In this document: positions 1 through 8,513 of the stretch, in pieces
Layout: each line of letters opens with the position of its first letter
Position numbering within the stretch: position 1 is the first letter of the stretch
Assembly: GCA_041694215.1 (NCBI GenBank)
Contig: JASMTO010000243.1
Coordinates: 1-9,996, forward strand
Reading direction: 5' to 3'
Length of the DNA: 9,996 bases
Source of the DNA: Flexistipes sp041694215
GTDB taxonomy: Bacteria > Chrysiogenota > Deferribacteres > Deferribacterales > Flexistipitaceae
Made by a program: the position numbers and the translations under genes
The notes under the pieces: generated by a model
Databases searched by the model: none
What the model was told of the DNA's origin: nothing
What the model saw: only the letters and a program-made list of their open reading frames with translations

Positions 1-999
1 CTTATTATTATTAATTTTATTGTCTTTTTGCCACTGGTCAAAAAGAGAATCTATTATACTACTGTCATTGGTTTTCTGAATGTTATCTATAAATGTTCTT
101 ATTTCTCTTTTTAGCTTTTCCTCTTCTGTTAAGAACTTTTCCTCGTAAGCATCAATTAAATTTTGAGGCTCATCATTACTTTCAATCTTAAACCTTCCAT
201 AGCCAACTGCAGTTTTTGCGCCTACACCTTTTTTTTCAAGAGAATTTATGAAAGCACTTGAGACGTCTTCCTCTATATCGGTATTTTTATCAATTAACGC
301 TCTGAATATGAAAGTAGTTCCTTTTGCAACAGTTAAAAATTTAATGGGAATAGGATTATAATAATCTGCGGGAGGCTCACATTCAGAATAATAAGGTGTA
401 TAATGCGGATTCATTATATCAACATGCAGATCGGGTACTTTTTCAGGATATGCATCTAAAAAGATGACTTTGCCCCGCCTGCCATTATCTTGACTTATCC
501 CAAAGATTGTAGGAATTTTTGTCCAATCTGCTTCGTCATCAAACCAACCTTCTTCATCAACTATATTTTTTTCATAGGCTTCATCAACTAAAGATAAAGT
601 ATGGGCAAATCTAACAATGCCCTTTATGCTTGAAGCAGGTATGTATGGTATTCCCAAACTATGATCAAATGTCATCCCCACTTCACAGGGATGTGCATTA
701 CCTATACCTGTAACGAGGGGTGAAATGAGGGTAGCTTTAAAAGTTAGCGTTTTATGAGTATCTTCTTTTGATTTGCAAAACGCATATTGACTAAGATGCT
801 TGTTTTCTATCAATATTTTTAAAAATTTATCATTCTCATGCAGTTTTTTATATCTTTTTTGATACATATCAATATCATCATTTCCAGTCTTAAAATCTTT
901 ATCAAGTTCGATAAATTTGTAAAACCAAAGGCCAAAATTACCTTGATTAAATTTATCTTTTATTACCAAGTCTTTTATTTCTCTATGAACCGGTATCAT
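1..999 (-). CDS. cmr6: Cmr6, type III-B RAMP subunit (3' end beyond window)
   Basis: Cmr6 is the RAMP (Cas7-like) subunit that sits near the head end of the Cmr backbone and helps hold crRNA and target RNA. From the start at 999 the frame is open for 333 codons to the window edge, with no stop seen, so the C-terminus is missing. Residues 98-130 hold the RAMP start (GIGNAHPCEVGMTFDHSLG, then IPASSIKGIVR), and residues 258-270 are the glycine-rich loop GVGAKTAVGYGRF typical of Cmr6. At least 63 residues follow this loop, ending in a charged, Asn/Lys-rich tail. The start lies 17 bases inside the end of cmr5, and a GGAGAGGAGAG Shine-Dalgarno stretch lies just upstream within cmr5, which fixes the start and suggests translational coupling. 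The identification is firm; only the end is unknown. Confidence 0.95.
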   Translation of the reverse strand, partial: MIPVHREIKDLVIKDKFNQGNFGLWFYKFIELDKDFKTGNDDIDMYQKRYKKLHENDKFLKILIENKHLSQYAFCKSKEDTHKTLTFKATLISPLVTGIGNAHPCEVGMTFDHSLGIPYIPASSIKGIVRFAHTLSLVDEAYEKNIVDEEGWFDDEADWTKIPTIFGISQDNGRRGKVIFLDAYPEKVPDLHVDIMNPHYTPYYSECEPPADYYNPIPIKFLTVAKGTTFIFRALIDKNTDIEEDVSSAFINSLEKKGVGAKTAVGYGRFKIESNDEPQNLIDAYEEKFLTEEEKLKREIRTFIDNIQKTNDSSIIDSLFDQWQKDNKINNNK

Positions 1000-1405
1000 T
1001 TTGACTCTCCTCTCCACTGAACCATGCATTAGCATATCTTTTTACCCATTCTAAAAGTGATAGAGTTTCTTTTTGGGCAGTAAGATAATCAACTTGTGAC
1101 AATTGGGAGATTTCTTTAATAAAGTCCTTTTCATCGCTGTCTATCCTAAAAACATCAGTACCTAACTCTTTAACAAGCCATTCTTTAATTATGCGAAACA
1201 TGACAATATGTTTATCGTTTCCTTTTATCTTCATCTCTTTATCAGTGCCTTTTGCAACAAAAAATGCCATTGTTTGCCCAAAACCGTTTTGCAGAATCAT
1301 GGGAGGAACTCCTGAAGAAAGTGACTTAAAATCTTTTCTATCGCAACTGATGGTTAAAACTTTTTCTAAAGCGTATTCTGCTCTCTTTTGTCCCAGTGTT
1401 CTCAT
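983..1405 (-). CDS. cmr5: Cmr5, small helical subunit of the Cmr complex
   Basis: Cmr5 is the small, mostly helical subunit that lines the Cmr backbone and helps stack the target-RNA strand; it has no known catalytic activity. The 140-residue length is normal. Family marks are QKRAEYALEKV at residues 6-16, the segment around GVPPMILQNGFGQTMAFFVAK (32-52) and a C-terminal helix with AQKETLSLLEWVKR (110-123). The start overlaps the cmr4 stop in an ATGA arrangement (4 bases), with GGAGGC inside the cmr4 end as ribosome binding site. The last 17 bases are shared with the beginning of cmr6. The final residues (GEESQNDTGS) are polar and probably disordered. Placement between cmr4 and cmr6 supports the call. 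Confidence 0.95.
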   Translation of the reverse strand: MRTLGQKRAEYALEKVLTISCDRKDFKSLSSGVPPMILQNGFGQTMAFFVAKGTDKEMKIKGNDKHIVMFRIIKEWLVKELGTDVFRIDSDEKDFIKEISQLSQVDYLTAQKETLSLLEWVKRYANAWFSGEESQNDTGS

Positions 1406-2259
1406 CTCGTGCCTCCATCAATCCAGCTAACATTACAAATACCCTTGCCCAAAGTGATATCTCCACCTACTTGCAAGAACCCATTAATAGAATCTTTAAG
1501 CTTTTCCTTTATCCCTTCAGCCTCCAATGCATTAGACTTTCCAGAGAAATAAACAACACTGTATAATACTGAATCCGATGGTAAAAACTCCTGATATCTT
1601 AACCCACCCTCTGTTGCCGTTCCTTTTTTAGAATCTATTTTAATGTTTGTCTGAATTTCAGTGCATGAAGATACGCAATAATCAAACGTCTCATCAGAAA
1701 CAAGGAGTAGTCTTTCCACCTGAGGGAATCTATCATTTAAGAAAACGACCTCAAGTTTTCCATCAGGATTAACAACCACATCTTCCAGAATAATCTTATC
1801 GTTATTATCAAAATCGCCCTTTATAATTTTAGCACTGTCTTTTTTTATATTTAAATCCCCAAATGTTTCCGAGATACCCACATATTCCAAATCTTTTGAC
1901 AGTCTTTTCAAAATGGTAGGAGAAGTCACCCAAATAAATGGTGCAACATTTGATCTCATAGGAAACGCAAGAAGTTTCGCATCTGAGACAGCTATGGAGC
2001 CTGGTAGTGATGCCTCTTTCTTGTTCCAGCCATCTTGCTCATCAGAGCCAAATATTTTATTTATCAAGTTCTTATCTCCATTATGTTGTCTGAAATGGTC
2101 CCTCAGAGCCCCTTTGACCCCCGAAGCCTGGATAATTGGATAGCCAGTATGTCTTTCCCTCTGAATAGGTAAATCAACGGTTGCAACAGATGCGCCGCTG
2201 CCGGCGTGGATTGGCGAAACAGCATAAAACGAAAGTATTGAGCAAATTTCTTTATTCAT
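1402..2259 (-). CDS. cmr4: Cmr4, backbone RAMP and target-RNA endonuclease
   Basis: Cmr4 is present in several copies in the Cmr complex, forms its helical backbone on the crRNA spacer, and cuts the bound target RNA at regular steps. The 285-residue protein shows the family N-terminus FYAVSPIHAGSG (residues 11-22), then D29 in VDLPIQRERHTGYP. D29 corresponds to the Asp shown to be needed for cleavage in studied Cmr4 proteins (D26 in Pyrococcus furiosus), so slicing should be intact. QASGVKGALRDHFR (44-57) is the RAMP helix, LRYQEFLPSDSVLY (220-233) is a conserved Cmr4 segment, and GGDITLGKGIC (265-275) is the C-terminal glycine-rich loop. The start follows the cmr3 stop by 15 bases with a good GGAGGA site; this is the only real gap between cmr genes. 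Confidence 0.97.
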   Translation of the reverse strand: MNKEICSILSFYAVSPIHAGSGASVATVDLPIQRERHTGYPIIQASGVKGALRDHFRQHNGDKNLINKIFGSDEQDGWNKKEASLPGSIAVSDAKLLAFPMRSNVAPFIWVTSPTILKRLSKDLEYVGISETFGDLNIKKDSAKIIKGDFDNNDKIILEDVVVNPDGKLEVVFLNDRFPQVERLLLVSDETFDYCVSSCTEIQTNIKIDSKKGTATEGGLRYQEFLPSDSVLYSVVYFSGKSNALEAEGIKEKLKDSINGFLQVGGDITLGKGICNVSWIDGGTR

Positions 2260-2274
2260 AATAATCCTCCAAAT

Positions 2275-3171
2275 TTATTTTATACTTATACAATTATCAA
2301 ATTTTTTATTAAATACAGTCCCCGCTGGGAAATATCCCTTCATAGGTTTGTGGAATTTTTCATGCAAATCCCAGCCACCCAAATATTGAATCTTGCCGGT
2401 TGAAACTACCGACTTATTCGCATCAGTCGAAACAGGGGTCAAAGAAAGGCTCATGAAAAGCTCGCCATCCGCATCTAAACTAATTTTTAAATCTTCTTTT
2501 TTGTATTTCCCAAATCTTTGTTCAGCTCCAAGGGGTAAAATCCCGCTACTACCCAGATCATCTATATCAATACCAAAGAAAAAACTGACCCCTTTTTTTA
2601 ATCTGCAATGGTTAAAGGCATATATATGGCTTTCTCTGGCAGTATGGTTTTTATTAAGTGCAATCCCTGTCCTAAGTTCTGAAACATAGAAATCTGTTAC
2701 ACTTTTAACTTCTGCCTGATCACTACCATTAATTAAGTCGCTGGCATTTATCCATTTGCCTCCAATTGACTCCAGCTCGCTCTCACCTTTTGCCCAATAG
2801 AGACTACCGGATGACGTTTTTATGAGATCTGATTGGATTGGATAACTTTTAATTATTTTATATTCTTCCTTTTTAGATTTTTCAACAAACCAGGAATACG
2901 GTGCCGGCAGGTAGACTTTTTCATCCATTTTGAAAAATGGGCCCACTAAGTTAAATTCGCCATTTTCTTTGCCTATACAAATTATATGACTATATTTACT
3001 CTCATTATTTTTCTTATCTAAATAATAAAAATAAGATCTGATAGCACCTGCAATCGTGTGAGCAGGTGGAGGAAAGTTGAAATTTGCATTGTGATCCTGC
3101 CCCTTTTCCATAGGCTCAGAACCTCTAAAAAAAACAGTATCATTCGGCTCAAAGCTATACCAATTGTTCAT
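2275..3171 (-). CDS. cmr3: Cmr3, Cas5-like RAMP subunit that binds the crRNA 5' tag
   Basis: Cmr3 is the Cas5-like subunit that pairs with Cmr2 at the foot of the complex and grips the 5' tag of the crRNA. The 298-residue protein carries the Cmr3 marks: DTVFFRGSEPM at residues 11-21, PAHTIAGAIRSYFY (36-49), ELRTGIALN followed by HTARE (165-180), the glycine-rich LGAEQRFGKY (214-223), and a C-terminal GYFPAGTVF (279-287). Length is toward the short end for the family but all blocks are present. The start lies 17 bases inside the end of cmr2, with GAGGAGGT in the cmr2 tail serving as ribosome binding site. Co-translation with cmr2 fits the known Cmr2-Cmr3 subcomplex. Confidence 0.95.
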   Translation of the reverse strand: MNNWYSFEPNDTVFFRGSEPMEKGQDHNANFNFPPPAHTIAGAIRSYFYYLDKKNNESKYSHIICIGKENGEFNLVGPFFKMDEKVYLPAPYSWFVEKSKKEEYKIIKSYPIQSDLIKTSSGSLYWAKGESELESIGGKWINASDLINGSDQAEVKSVTDFYVSELRTGIALNKNHTARESHIYAFNHCRLKKGVSFFFGIDIDDLGSSGILPLGAEQRFGKYKKEDLKISLDADGELFMSLSLTPVSTDANKSVVSTGKIQYLGGWDLHEKFHKPMKGYFPAGTVFNKKFDNCISIK

Positions 3172-5860
3172 TTGCTACCTCCTCATCTCTATGAAGAAAA
3201 CCAGCAATAATTAGTGCTTCATTACTAAATTTACCCTCGTAATCAAAAATTATCTTTAAAACATTCTCGGCGATTTCTTCTTTTTCTTTTGATTTTTTCC
3301 CAGATCGATCCAATTGTTTTAAAATGAATTTTTTTACTAAATCATCTTTCTCACTTTCTTGATATCCTTTTAAATTGTTTATTGCTTCTATTCCATCTTT
3401 TAGCTCTGCAAGTCTGTAGGCAAGAGATCTGGACATCTCTTCACCCATTTTATTCTGAATACTGAGAAAGGCTTTTAGCCGTTCTTTGTCGTCCCATTTG
3501 CAAATGAAAAATCTATCACCACCGCTGCGTTTTTTAAGCTGAATTGCTATTGCATTTCTGCCACCTTCATCTTTTGCTTTTTTATCAAGTAGGTTATGAG
3601 CATCTCTAATCATATGGGTTAGATCGGCCTTATGATGGCAAATTAGAGCACCTGCTGAAATGGAAATCCCCTCACCTTTGCCTAAATTCAAAGAAAGCTT
3701 ACCAGGAGAGGGCTTAAAACGCTCTGAAATATCAGAAAAATTGATACTATTATTATCAGATGCAATTAATTTAAATGTTGATTTATAGTAATTACTTATT
3801 TCTTCAGCTGCATTTAAAACATTTTCAACAGGCAAAACAGCACACACATCATCCCCACCAGCGTAGATAAGCTTGCCATCATATTTTTTCACAATGCTCG
3901 CTACTCCATAAATGGAAAAGTCCCCAAGGGATTCGGAAATAGCTGCATGAATAGCTGGCGTTAAGTTTCTCTTTGGTGACTTTTGAAAAATATTCTGCCA
4001 GTTTTCAGAGTAAGGGCTTTCTATTTTACCATTCTTAAGCTTATTATATACTTCAGGATGCATGATTGATTGCCAAGTGGAAGCAATTGTTTCTCCATTG
4101 ACGAGTTTACCCATATGATCCCCATCCATGAGGAGAATAGCATAATAGTTATCCCGTATCTCTTTATCACTTACATAGCTATCGTGTATAATTTGAGCTC
4201 TTTCAATCTTTTCATTTTCATCTTTAATGCCTTCTCTTATGTAATAATCATGCAAAGCCATATATGTTGTGCTTGGAAAGTTAGTGGAATTTTTAAACGT
4301 CCTATAAAGTAAATGCTCTTTATTTTTACTAAGGTAGTAATAAGCAAATCTTTTTGTCAGGCATATCGAGCACAACTTTTCATTATCCTTTAAATCAGAA
4401 CCCTTATCGCCATCCCACTTTTCTTTTAACTCTTCCCAAAACTTATTTAGATTTGCTTTATACTTACTTGCTGACATGCCTTTTTCGTAAGGTTTACTGT
4501 GTACAACTTCATATTCTCCACACATATGGCATTTTTCACCAGGCTCAGGTTTTCGTTCAATGGTTTTCCTGTTTTTTTCAGCTGCTAATGCTGATTGGCA
4601 TAGTGAATGCGAGACAGAATATAGCGTGCCTATTCCAGATTTTTCATGATTTTTCTTATCTTTAATCATTTTATTAAATGAATCTAAAACGATAAAATTG
4701 TCATTATAAGCCTTAGAAGGTAATAATGATTTTATTTCATCTTTGTTTTCTTCTTTGAGCATTTTGACTGAAGCCCATTTAAATTCCCAAAAATTCTCAT
4801 TTTGACGATTAAAAATACTGTCAATATGGTTTATTTCATCGCTGTTGATGTTAAGTTTCTTCAAAAAACCATCTTTCACAGATGAATAGATTTCTTTCCA
4901 TGCTTGCTTAATGGATTTTTTAACTTCTTCAGCTATTTCTTCTGATTTACTAAAAGGGATTAGAAAAAGAAATTTATTGGGAAACGATGCTATCTGAGGC
5001 TCCTTGTTAAGGAATTTAACATCGTTTTTTACTTTACATCTCTTTCTTAAATATTCATTAACAAGAAACTGGTCAATGAGAGAAGGATAAAGGATATGAT
5101 CAGGGCCTAAATTTTCTATTACCCATTTTATCCCTTCAAATGCCAAATAAGATAAAAATACCGAGCCAGTCCAATGATCCCTGAGTTTTCTGGCTTTAGA
5201 AATAAAAGCCTGCACAGGGGCAATATTAAAAACCATCATTCCCAGATCATCTTCTCCACCTAATTCAAAACAGGACTGCACAGCAGATACAAGAGCATTA
5301 TGCTGCCAGATTGTATGATCAGGAAATCTTGTATCAGCAGGCAATCTGTGCCACAAAGCTCCAATCCCGCCAATATTATCTTGTGCAAGCTTGAATCTTA
5401 AAACAAGGTGGGTGTATAAAAATCTTGCTTTTTTGAATTCACCAGGTTTTTCTTCAAATTGATCAAAATATCCTCCTTTGCCTGCTTCTATACCTATCTC
5501 TTCATTAAGATACTTTTTTAACTCCTCCCAAATCTGCTGTGCACTTACATTGCTCAAGTCAATATTCAGATGGGATTTTTCACCAGTGGGATGAGTAATA
5601 ACGGGATTTTTCAAGAAATTAACTGCCCCGCTTTTTTCCTCATCAGGGCTATGGCCTACTATTTGTCCTCTTTCAAAGCCTGAAGCAATACCGTCCGCTT
5701 TTTTCCAAAAATCCTGATTTGGGGCATCTATACCGAAAATCTCAACAATTTCTTTCGCCCTTTTCACGTGCCCTTTTATATCAAAGCATTTATCAAATGG
5801 ATCATGCATATATGCCCAAAATTTATTATCCCAGTAGTTTTCCGGTAGGTTTATTGCCAT
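3155..5860 (-). CDS. cmr2: Cmr2/Cas10, large subunit with HD domain and GGDD cyclase palm
   Basis: Cas10 is the signature type III subunit: on target-RNA binding its palm domain makes cyclic oligoadenylates from ATP, and its HD domain can cut single-stranded DNA in some systems. The protein has 901 residues. H19-D20 in YMHDPFDK with H31, and DHTIWQHN at 181-188, form the Cmr2 HD region. FNIAPVQAFISKARKLRDHW (211-230) opens the first palm. C444/C447 and C497/C500 form a zinc-binding pair. MDGDHMGK (578-585) and YAGGDDV with GGDD at 668-671 form the second palm and the cyclase site. A helical C-terminal domain runs from about 790. Both active sites look intact. The start overlaps cmr1 by 10 bases, behind an AGGAGG site; the end overlaps cmr3 by 17 bases. 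Confidence 0.97.
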   Translation of the reverse strand: MAINLPENYWDNKFWAYMHDPFDKCFDIKGHVKRAKEIVEIFGIDAPNQDFWKKADGIASGFERGQIVGHSPDEEKSGAVNFLKNPVITHPTGEKSHLNIDLSNVSAQQIWEELKKYLNEEIGIEAGKGGYFDQFEEKPGEFKKARFLYTHLVLRFKLAQDNIGGIGALWHRLPADTRFPDHTIWQHNALVSAVQSCFELGGEDDLGMMVFNIAPVQAFISKARKLRDHWTGSVFLSYLAFEGIKWVIENLGPDHILYPSLIDQFLVNEYLRKRCKVKNDVKFLNKEPQIASFPNKFLFLIPFSKSEEIAEEVKKSIKQAWKEIYSSVKDGFLKKLNINSDEINHIDSIFNRQNENFWEFKWASVKMLKEENKDEIKSLLPSKAYNDNFIVLDSFNKMIKDKKNHEKSGIGTLYSVSHSLCQSALAAEKNRKTIERKPEPGEKCHMCGEYEVVHSKPYEKGMSASKYKANLNKFWEELKEKWDGDKGSDLKDNEKLCSICLTKRFAYYYLSKNKEHLLYRTFKNSTNFPSTTYMALHDYYIREGIKDENEKIERAQIIHDSYVSDKEIRDNYYAILLMDGDHMGKLVNGETIASTWQSIMHPEVYNKLKNGKIESPYSENWQNIFQKSPKRNLTPAIHAAISESLGDFSIYGVASIVKKYDGKLIYAGGDDVCAVLPVENVLNAAEEISNYYKSTFKLIASDNNSINFSDISERFKPSPGKLSLNLGKGEGISISAGALICHHKADLTHMIRDAHNLLDKKAKDEGGRNAIAIQLKKRSGGDRFFICKWDDKERLKAFLSIQNKMGEEMSRSLAYRLAELKDGIEAINNLKGYQESEKDDLVKKFILKQLDRSGKKSKEKEEIAENVLKIIFDYEGKFSNEALIIAGFLHRDEEVANEQLV

Positions 5861-6840
5861 TTGTTTCCTCCTGCTTTAGATTCAATGATTTGATTCATTT
5901 GATTACAAGCATCAATATATTTTTGATAATTTTCACTTTTATCTGAAGGTTTAAATTTATAAGGAAGAAAAAGAATCTGACCTTGGTAATTCCCATTTGG
6001 AAGCTTATTTACATGCAAAAAATATGGTTTGGCATGTCTGTTTTCTTTGGCATATTGTGGGATATTTTGCTCGTCTTTTACTTCAATTGGCTTTGCTATT
6101 AAGGCACGTCTTTCAAAGTGATGTTTTTCTTCTAAAGAAAGTCTTGCATCTTTGTAGGCCAACCCTATATCAGAAAGAGCTTCTTCCCATGTATCGTGTT
6201 GAGGAAACTTGATTAATTTTGCTTTGTTACTAAAAGATGTATAATCTTTTAAATCTCCTGTTTTTTCAAAATTTGCTAAATATTGAATATCCTTACAATA
6301 CATTGAACCAAAACCATTTCTGCTTTTTGCACCCAATCCGCCAAAAGTCAGCAAATATTGCAAAGCTTTATCAGCTTCCGAAATAGTATCTTTAGGGGCA
6401 CTAATAGATAAAACAAATTTGCTACCTGCGGGAATGTATTCTTTAATAACAATATTTCCACTTCCTTTTATATATTCTAATGTTCCATAAGCTAAGTAAT
6501 GAAGTATATCTATAGGAAAAGTTCTACGACTGCTTTTTGCAGTAAATTTTTTGCCTTTGAAAAGATCTTTTGATATATTGGTATCAGAAAAATTTGTTTT
6601 TAAAGAAATTTTAGATTTTTTATCAGTATTGCCAAATATCTCACTTTCTTTTTTATATAAATCCTCAATATTATTTATACTACTTATTGCTCGCCACCAA
6701 AATCGAAGCATTCCCTTAAAAGGCGGAACTCTCAGTTCGACTTTTTTAGGGTCAGCACCACCCAAAAACATTGGGGTGATAACTTCCAGCTCATATTGTT
6801 TTTCTTCTAAATCTTTATACCGCGCAATATTGAAGGCCAT
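5851..6840 (-). CDS. cmr1: Cmr1, RAMP subunit at the 3' crRNA end of the complex
   Basis: Cmr1 is a double-RRM RAMP protein that caps the Cmr complex at the crRNA 3' end and takes part in target-RNA capture. The 329-residue protein opens with the hallmark YELEVITPMFLGGADP (residues 16-31), followed by VPPFKGMLRFWWR (38-50), a very characteristic Cmr1 helix. GGLGAKSRNGFGSM (167-180) is the glycine-rich loop, and KPYFLHVNKL (271-280) belongs to the second RRM. The start codon directly abuts the stop of the upstream csx1-like gene, with AAGGGGG as ribosome binding site in that gene's last codons. The stop overlaps the cmr2 start by 10 bases. Length is in the lower part of the family range, with no sign of a break. 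Confidence 0.96.
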   Translation of the reverse strand: MAFNIARYKDLEEKQYELEVITPMFLGGADPKKVELRVPPFKGMLRFWWRAISSINNIEDLYKKESEIFGNTDKKSKISLKTNFSDTNISKDLFKGKKFTAKSSRRTFPIDILHYLAYGTLEYIKGSGNIVIKEYIPAGSKFVLSISAPKDTISEADKALQYLLTFGGLGAKSRNGFGSMYCKDIQYLANFEKTGDLKDYTSFSNKAKLIKFPQHDTWEEALSDIGLAYKDARLSLEEKHHFERRALIAKPIEVKDEQNIPQYAKENRHAKPYFLHVNKLPNGNYQGQILFLPYKFKPSDKSENYQKYIDACNQMNQIIESKAGGNKWQ

Positions 6841-8100
6841 CTATTCCCCCTTGCATAAAATTTTATAAAAATACTGATTAAGCTCTGTAATTTTTTCATT
6901 AAGCTTATCATATTTCATTGTGTTTTTTCTATATCCACAATGGTTTATATCATTACGGCACGTGTTTAGCTCTTCCATTTTATTATAAAAATCCCTCTCA
7001 TCAATTTTTGACAACCAATTAAGTGAATTTCTTATATTTAATATGTTTTCTTCATTTGCTCCCTCTTTAAAATAACTCTTAATGCTATAAGACACCTTTT
7101 CCCTTATCTCTCTGTCCCATATTTTTTCAAAGCCATAATCAAGCTTTGTAAAAAATGTAATAACAGTTTCAGACAGAAAAGTGTAAGCCTGTTGAATAAG
7201 CCCATAATTGATGCACCAGTTAATTATGGCAAAAGAATTTTCAAAAATATCATTTTGAAAGTTAATAATGTTTTGATGAATTTTTTCTAAGATACCCTCT
7301 AATGGCTTAACAATATTTAGCTCTTTAAGATCATTAATCTTCTTTTTAAACTGAAAAAAATCTTTGCAAATCAGTTCTTTACTGCGGCATGTCTCTATTT
7401 CGTGGACAAATTTGTATAATTCTAAGACCACATTTTTGATTTGCTGAGCCTCTTGATTTTTGCCTTTCGACTCTTTTAAAATAGGCAATACTTCCATAAA
7501 ACTTAAATCATGTATTTGGTTAACACTCCCGGTTTCTTCGAATATCTCAGCGGCCTTTGCCCATTTTTGGATTGTTGATGTTAAAGTTAAATCAAATATC
7601 GGCGCATTTCTATTTTCAATAGGTATATTTTCAATCTCATTTGGTGTACCCAATGTTTCAAATGCTCCATAATAAATACCTAATATTTTAACATTTTTGA
7701 TAGATTCAAGATAACTTATGGCAGAGAAAAGTATAACTGGCATTAATCTGAAACCATGTGTTATATCTATTAATATTTCATCATCTTCTTTAATTATATC
7801 AATAATTTTTTGAAATATATCCCAGATTTCGCTTTCACATGAGCCAGTGGGAATATCAACATTGTCAATAAAAAAAGGCAAGTCTTGTAATCTGCCTTTT
7901 AAATTTTGCCAGTGTTTATTTTTGGCAGCACTTGAGGTTAAGACAAAACCTTCATCACTTTTATCCCAATCTTTGCAAAAAATTTTTAAAACAGCTTCCT
8001 GAATATATGTTACATTATCGATTTTTTGACTACCAAAAAAATAATTACAGTTTTTATAATTCCCAGTTCCTAAAAAAGAGAGAAAAACCTTCCTGCCCAT
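6841..8100 (-). CDS. csx1: Csx1-type CARF-HEPN ribonuclease (TM1812 family), cOA-activated
   Basis: This is a CRISPR accessory ribonuclease: its CARF domain binds cyclic oligoadenylate made by Cas10 and its HEPN domain then cuts RNA without sequence specificity or with little. The 419-residue protein begins KVFLSFLGTGNYKNCNYFFG (residues 4-23), the typical TM1812-family CARF start, and has IDITHGFRLMPV (111-122) as the second CARF ligand loop. A long helical stretch (about 175-370) follows. C-terminally, CRNDINHCGYR contains R382-x4-H387, the HEPN catalytic motif, apparently intact. Two such domains pair in the dimer. It is the first gene of the tight csx1-cmr1-6 run, and its GGAGGG site is 5 bases from ATG. 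cA4 is the usual ligand of Csx1, but this cannot be read from sequence. Family assignment is strong; the exact subfamily name is less so. Confidence 0.9.
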   Translation of the reverse strand: MGRKVFLSFLGTGNYKNCNYFFGSQKIDNVTYIQEAVLKIFCKDWDKSDEGFVLTSSAAKNKHWQNLKGRLQDLPFFIDNVDIPTGSCESEIWDIFQKIIDIIKEDDEILIDITHGFRLMPVILFSAISYLESIKNVKILGIYYGAFETLGTPNEIENIPIENRNAPIFDLTLTSTIQKWAKAAEIFEETGSVNQIHDLSFMEVLPILKESKGKNQEAQQIKNVVLELYKFVHEIETCRSKELICKDFFQFKKKINDLKELNIVKPLEGILEKIHQNIINFQNDIFENSFAIINWCINYGLIQQAYTFLSETVITFFTKLDYGFEKIWDREIREKVSYSIKSYFKEGANEENILNIRNSLNWLSKIDERDFYNKMEELNTCRNDINHCGYRKNTMKYDKLNEKITELNQYFYKILCKGE

Positions 8101-8105
8101 TTAAG

Positions 8106-8111
8106 CCCTCC
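8106..8111 (-). promoter_or_regulatory. Strong ribosome binding site of csx1
   Basis: On the minus strand GGAGGG lies 5 bases before the ATG at 8100. It is the only good Shine-Dalgarno site ahead of the csx1-cmr run and fixes the csx1 start. It contrasts with the weak, distant site of the other CARF gene upstream. Confidence 0.8.
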
Positions 8112-8112
8112 A

Positions 8113-8153
8113 TTAAAATTTTGCCAAATCCAAAAATTTCACAAAAATTTTAA
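8113..8153 (-). repeat. AT-rich inverted repeat with tandem CAAAAATTT copies upstream of csx1
   Basis: Read on the + strand, TTAAAATTTTG at 8113-8123 is complementary to CAAAAATTTTAA at 8142-8153, with one bulged base, giving an 11-pair stem around an 18-base loop. The loop and right arm also contain two direct copies of CAAAAATTT (8131-8139 and 8142-8150), 11 bases apart, close to one helical turn. The element sits just upstream of the csx1 ribosome binding site, so it could be an operator or an mRNA hairpin. Such AT-rich words also arise by chance in this base composition. Confidence 0.4.
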
Positions 8154-8513
8154 AAGTGGACGTTCGTGCCTGGCATAATTTTCCGATTTTTTGGCAAAGG
8201 GACATATAGTGGTTAGCTTTCACCGTCATTCATCATCTTCCCGGTAGCAAAAAACGCAGGGTATGCATCAAGGCAAGTGGTGTCTAAAAGCTTTATTTAC
8301 AATTTACCAAACACAAAACTCCCACAAAATATATTTTTATACTATAACTCACTTAAAAATTATCAGTGGATCTTAGGATATTTAATGTTAGGAAAAAACA
8401 AATCCAGCAAAACTGCTTTGAAAGTAAATATAAAAAACTTTTAGATATATACATTTTTACCACCCTGCAACATCTTGCATTACAAAAAGTTTACAATACT
8501 CTTCCAACCTTTT

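Noticed and set aside
838..1020. Open frame of 60 codons on the + strand at the cmr6/cmr5 boundary
   Set aside because: It is antisense to the cmr6 start and the end of cmr5; its Ile/Phe/Lys-rich product is typical of antisense AT-rich sequence.
4354..4665. Open frame of 103 codons on the + strand inside cmr2
   Set aside because: It lies wholly within the zinc-binding region of cmr2, whose motifs show that the minus strand is the coding one; the peptide is rich in Leu, Phe and Cys as expected for a shadow frame.
6551..6868. Open frame of 105 codons on the + strand over the start of cmr1
   Set aside because: It is antisense to the highly conserved Cmr1 N-terminus and the csx1/cmr1 junction, with no independent coding evidence.
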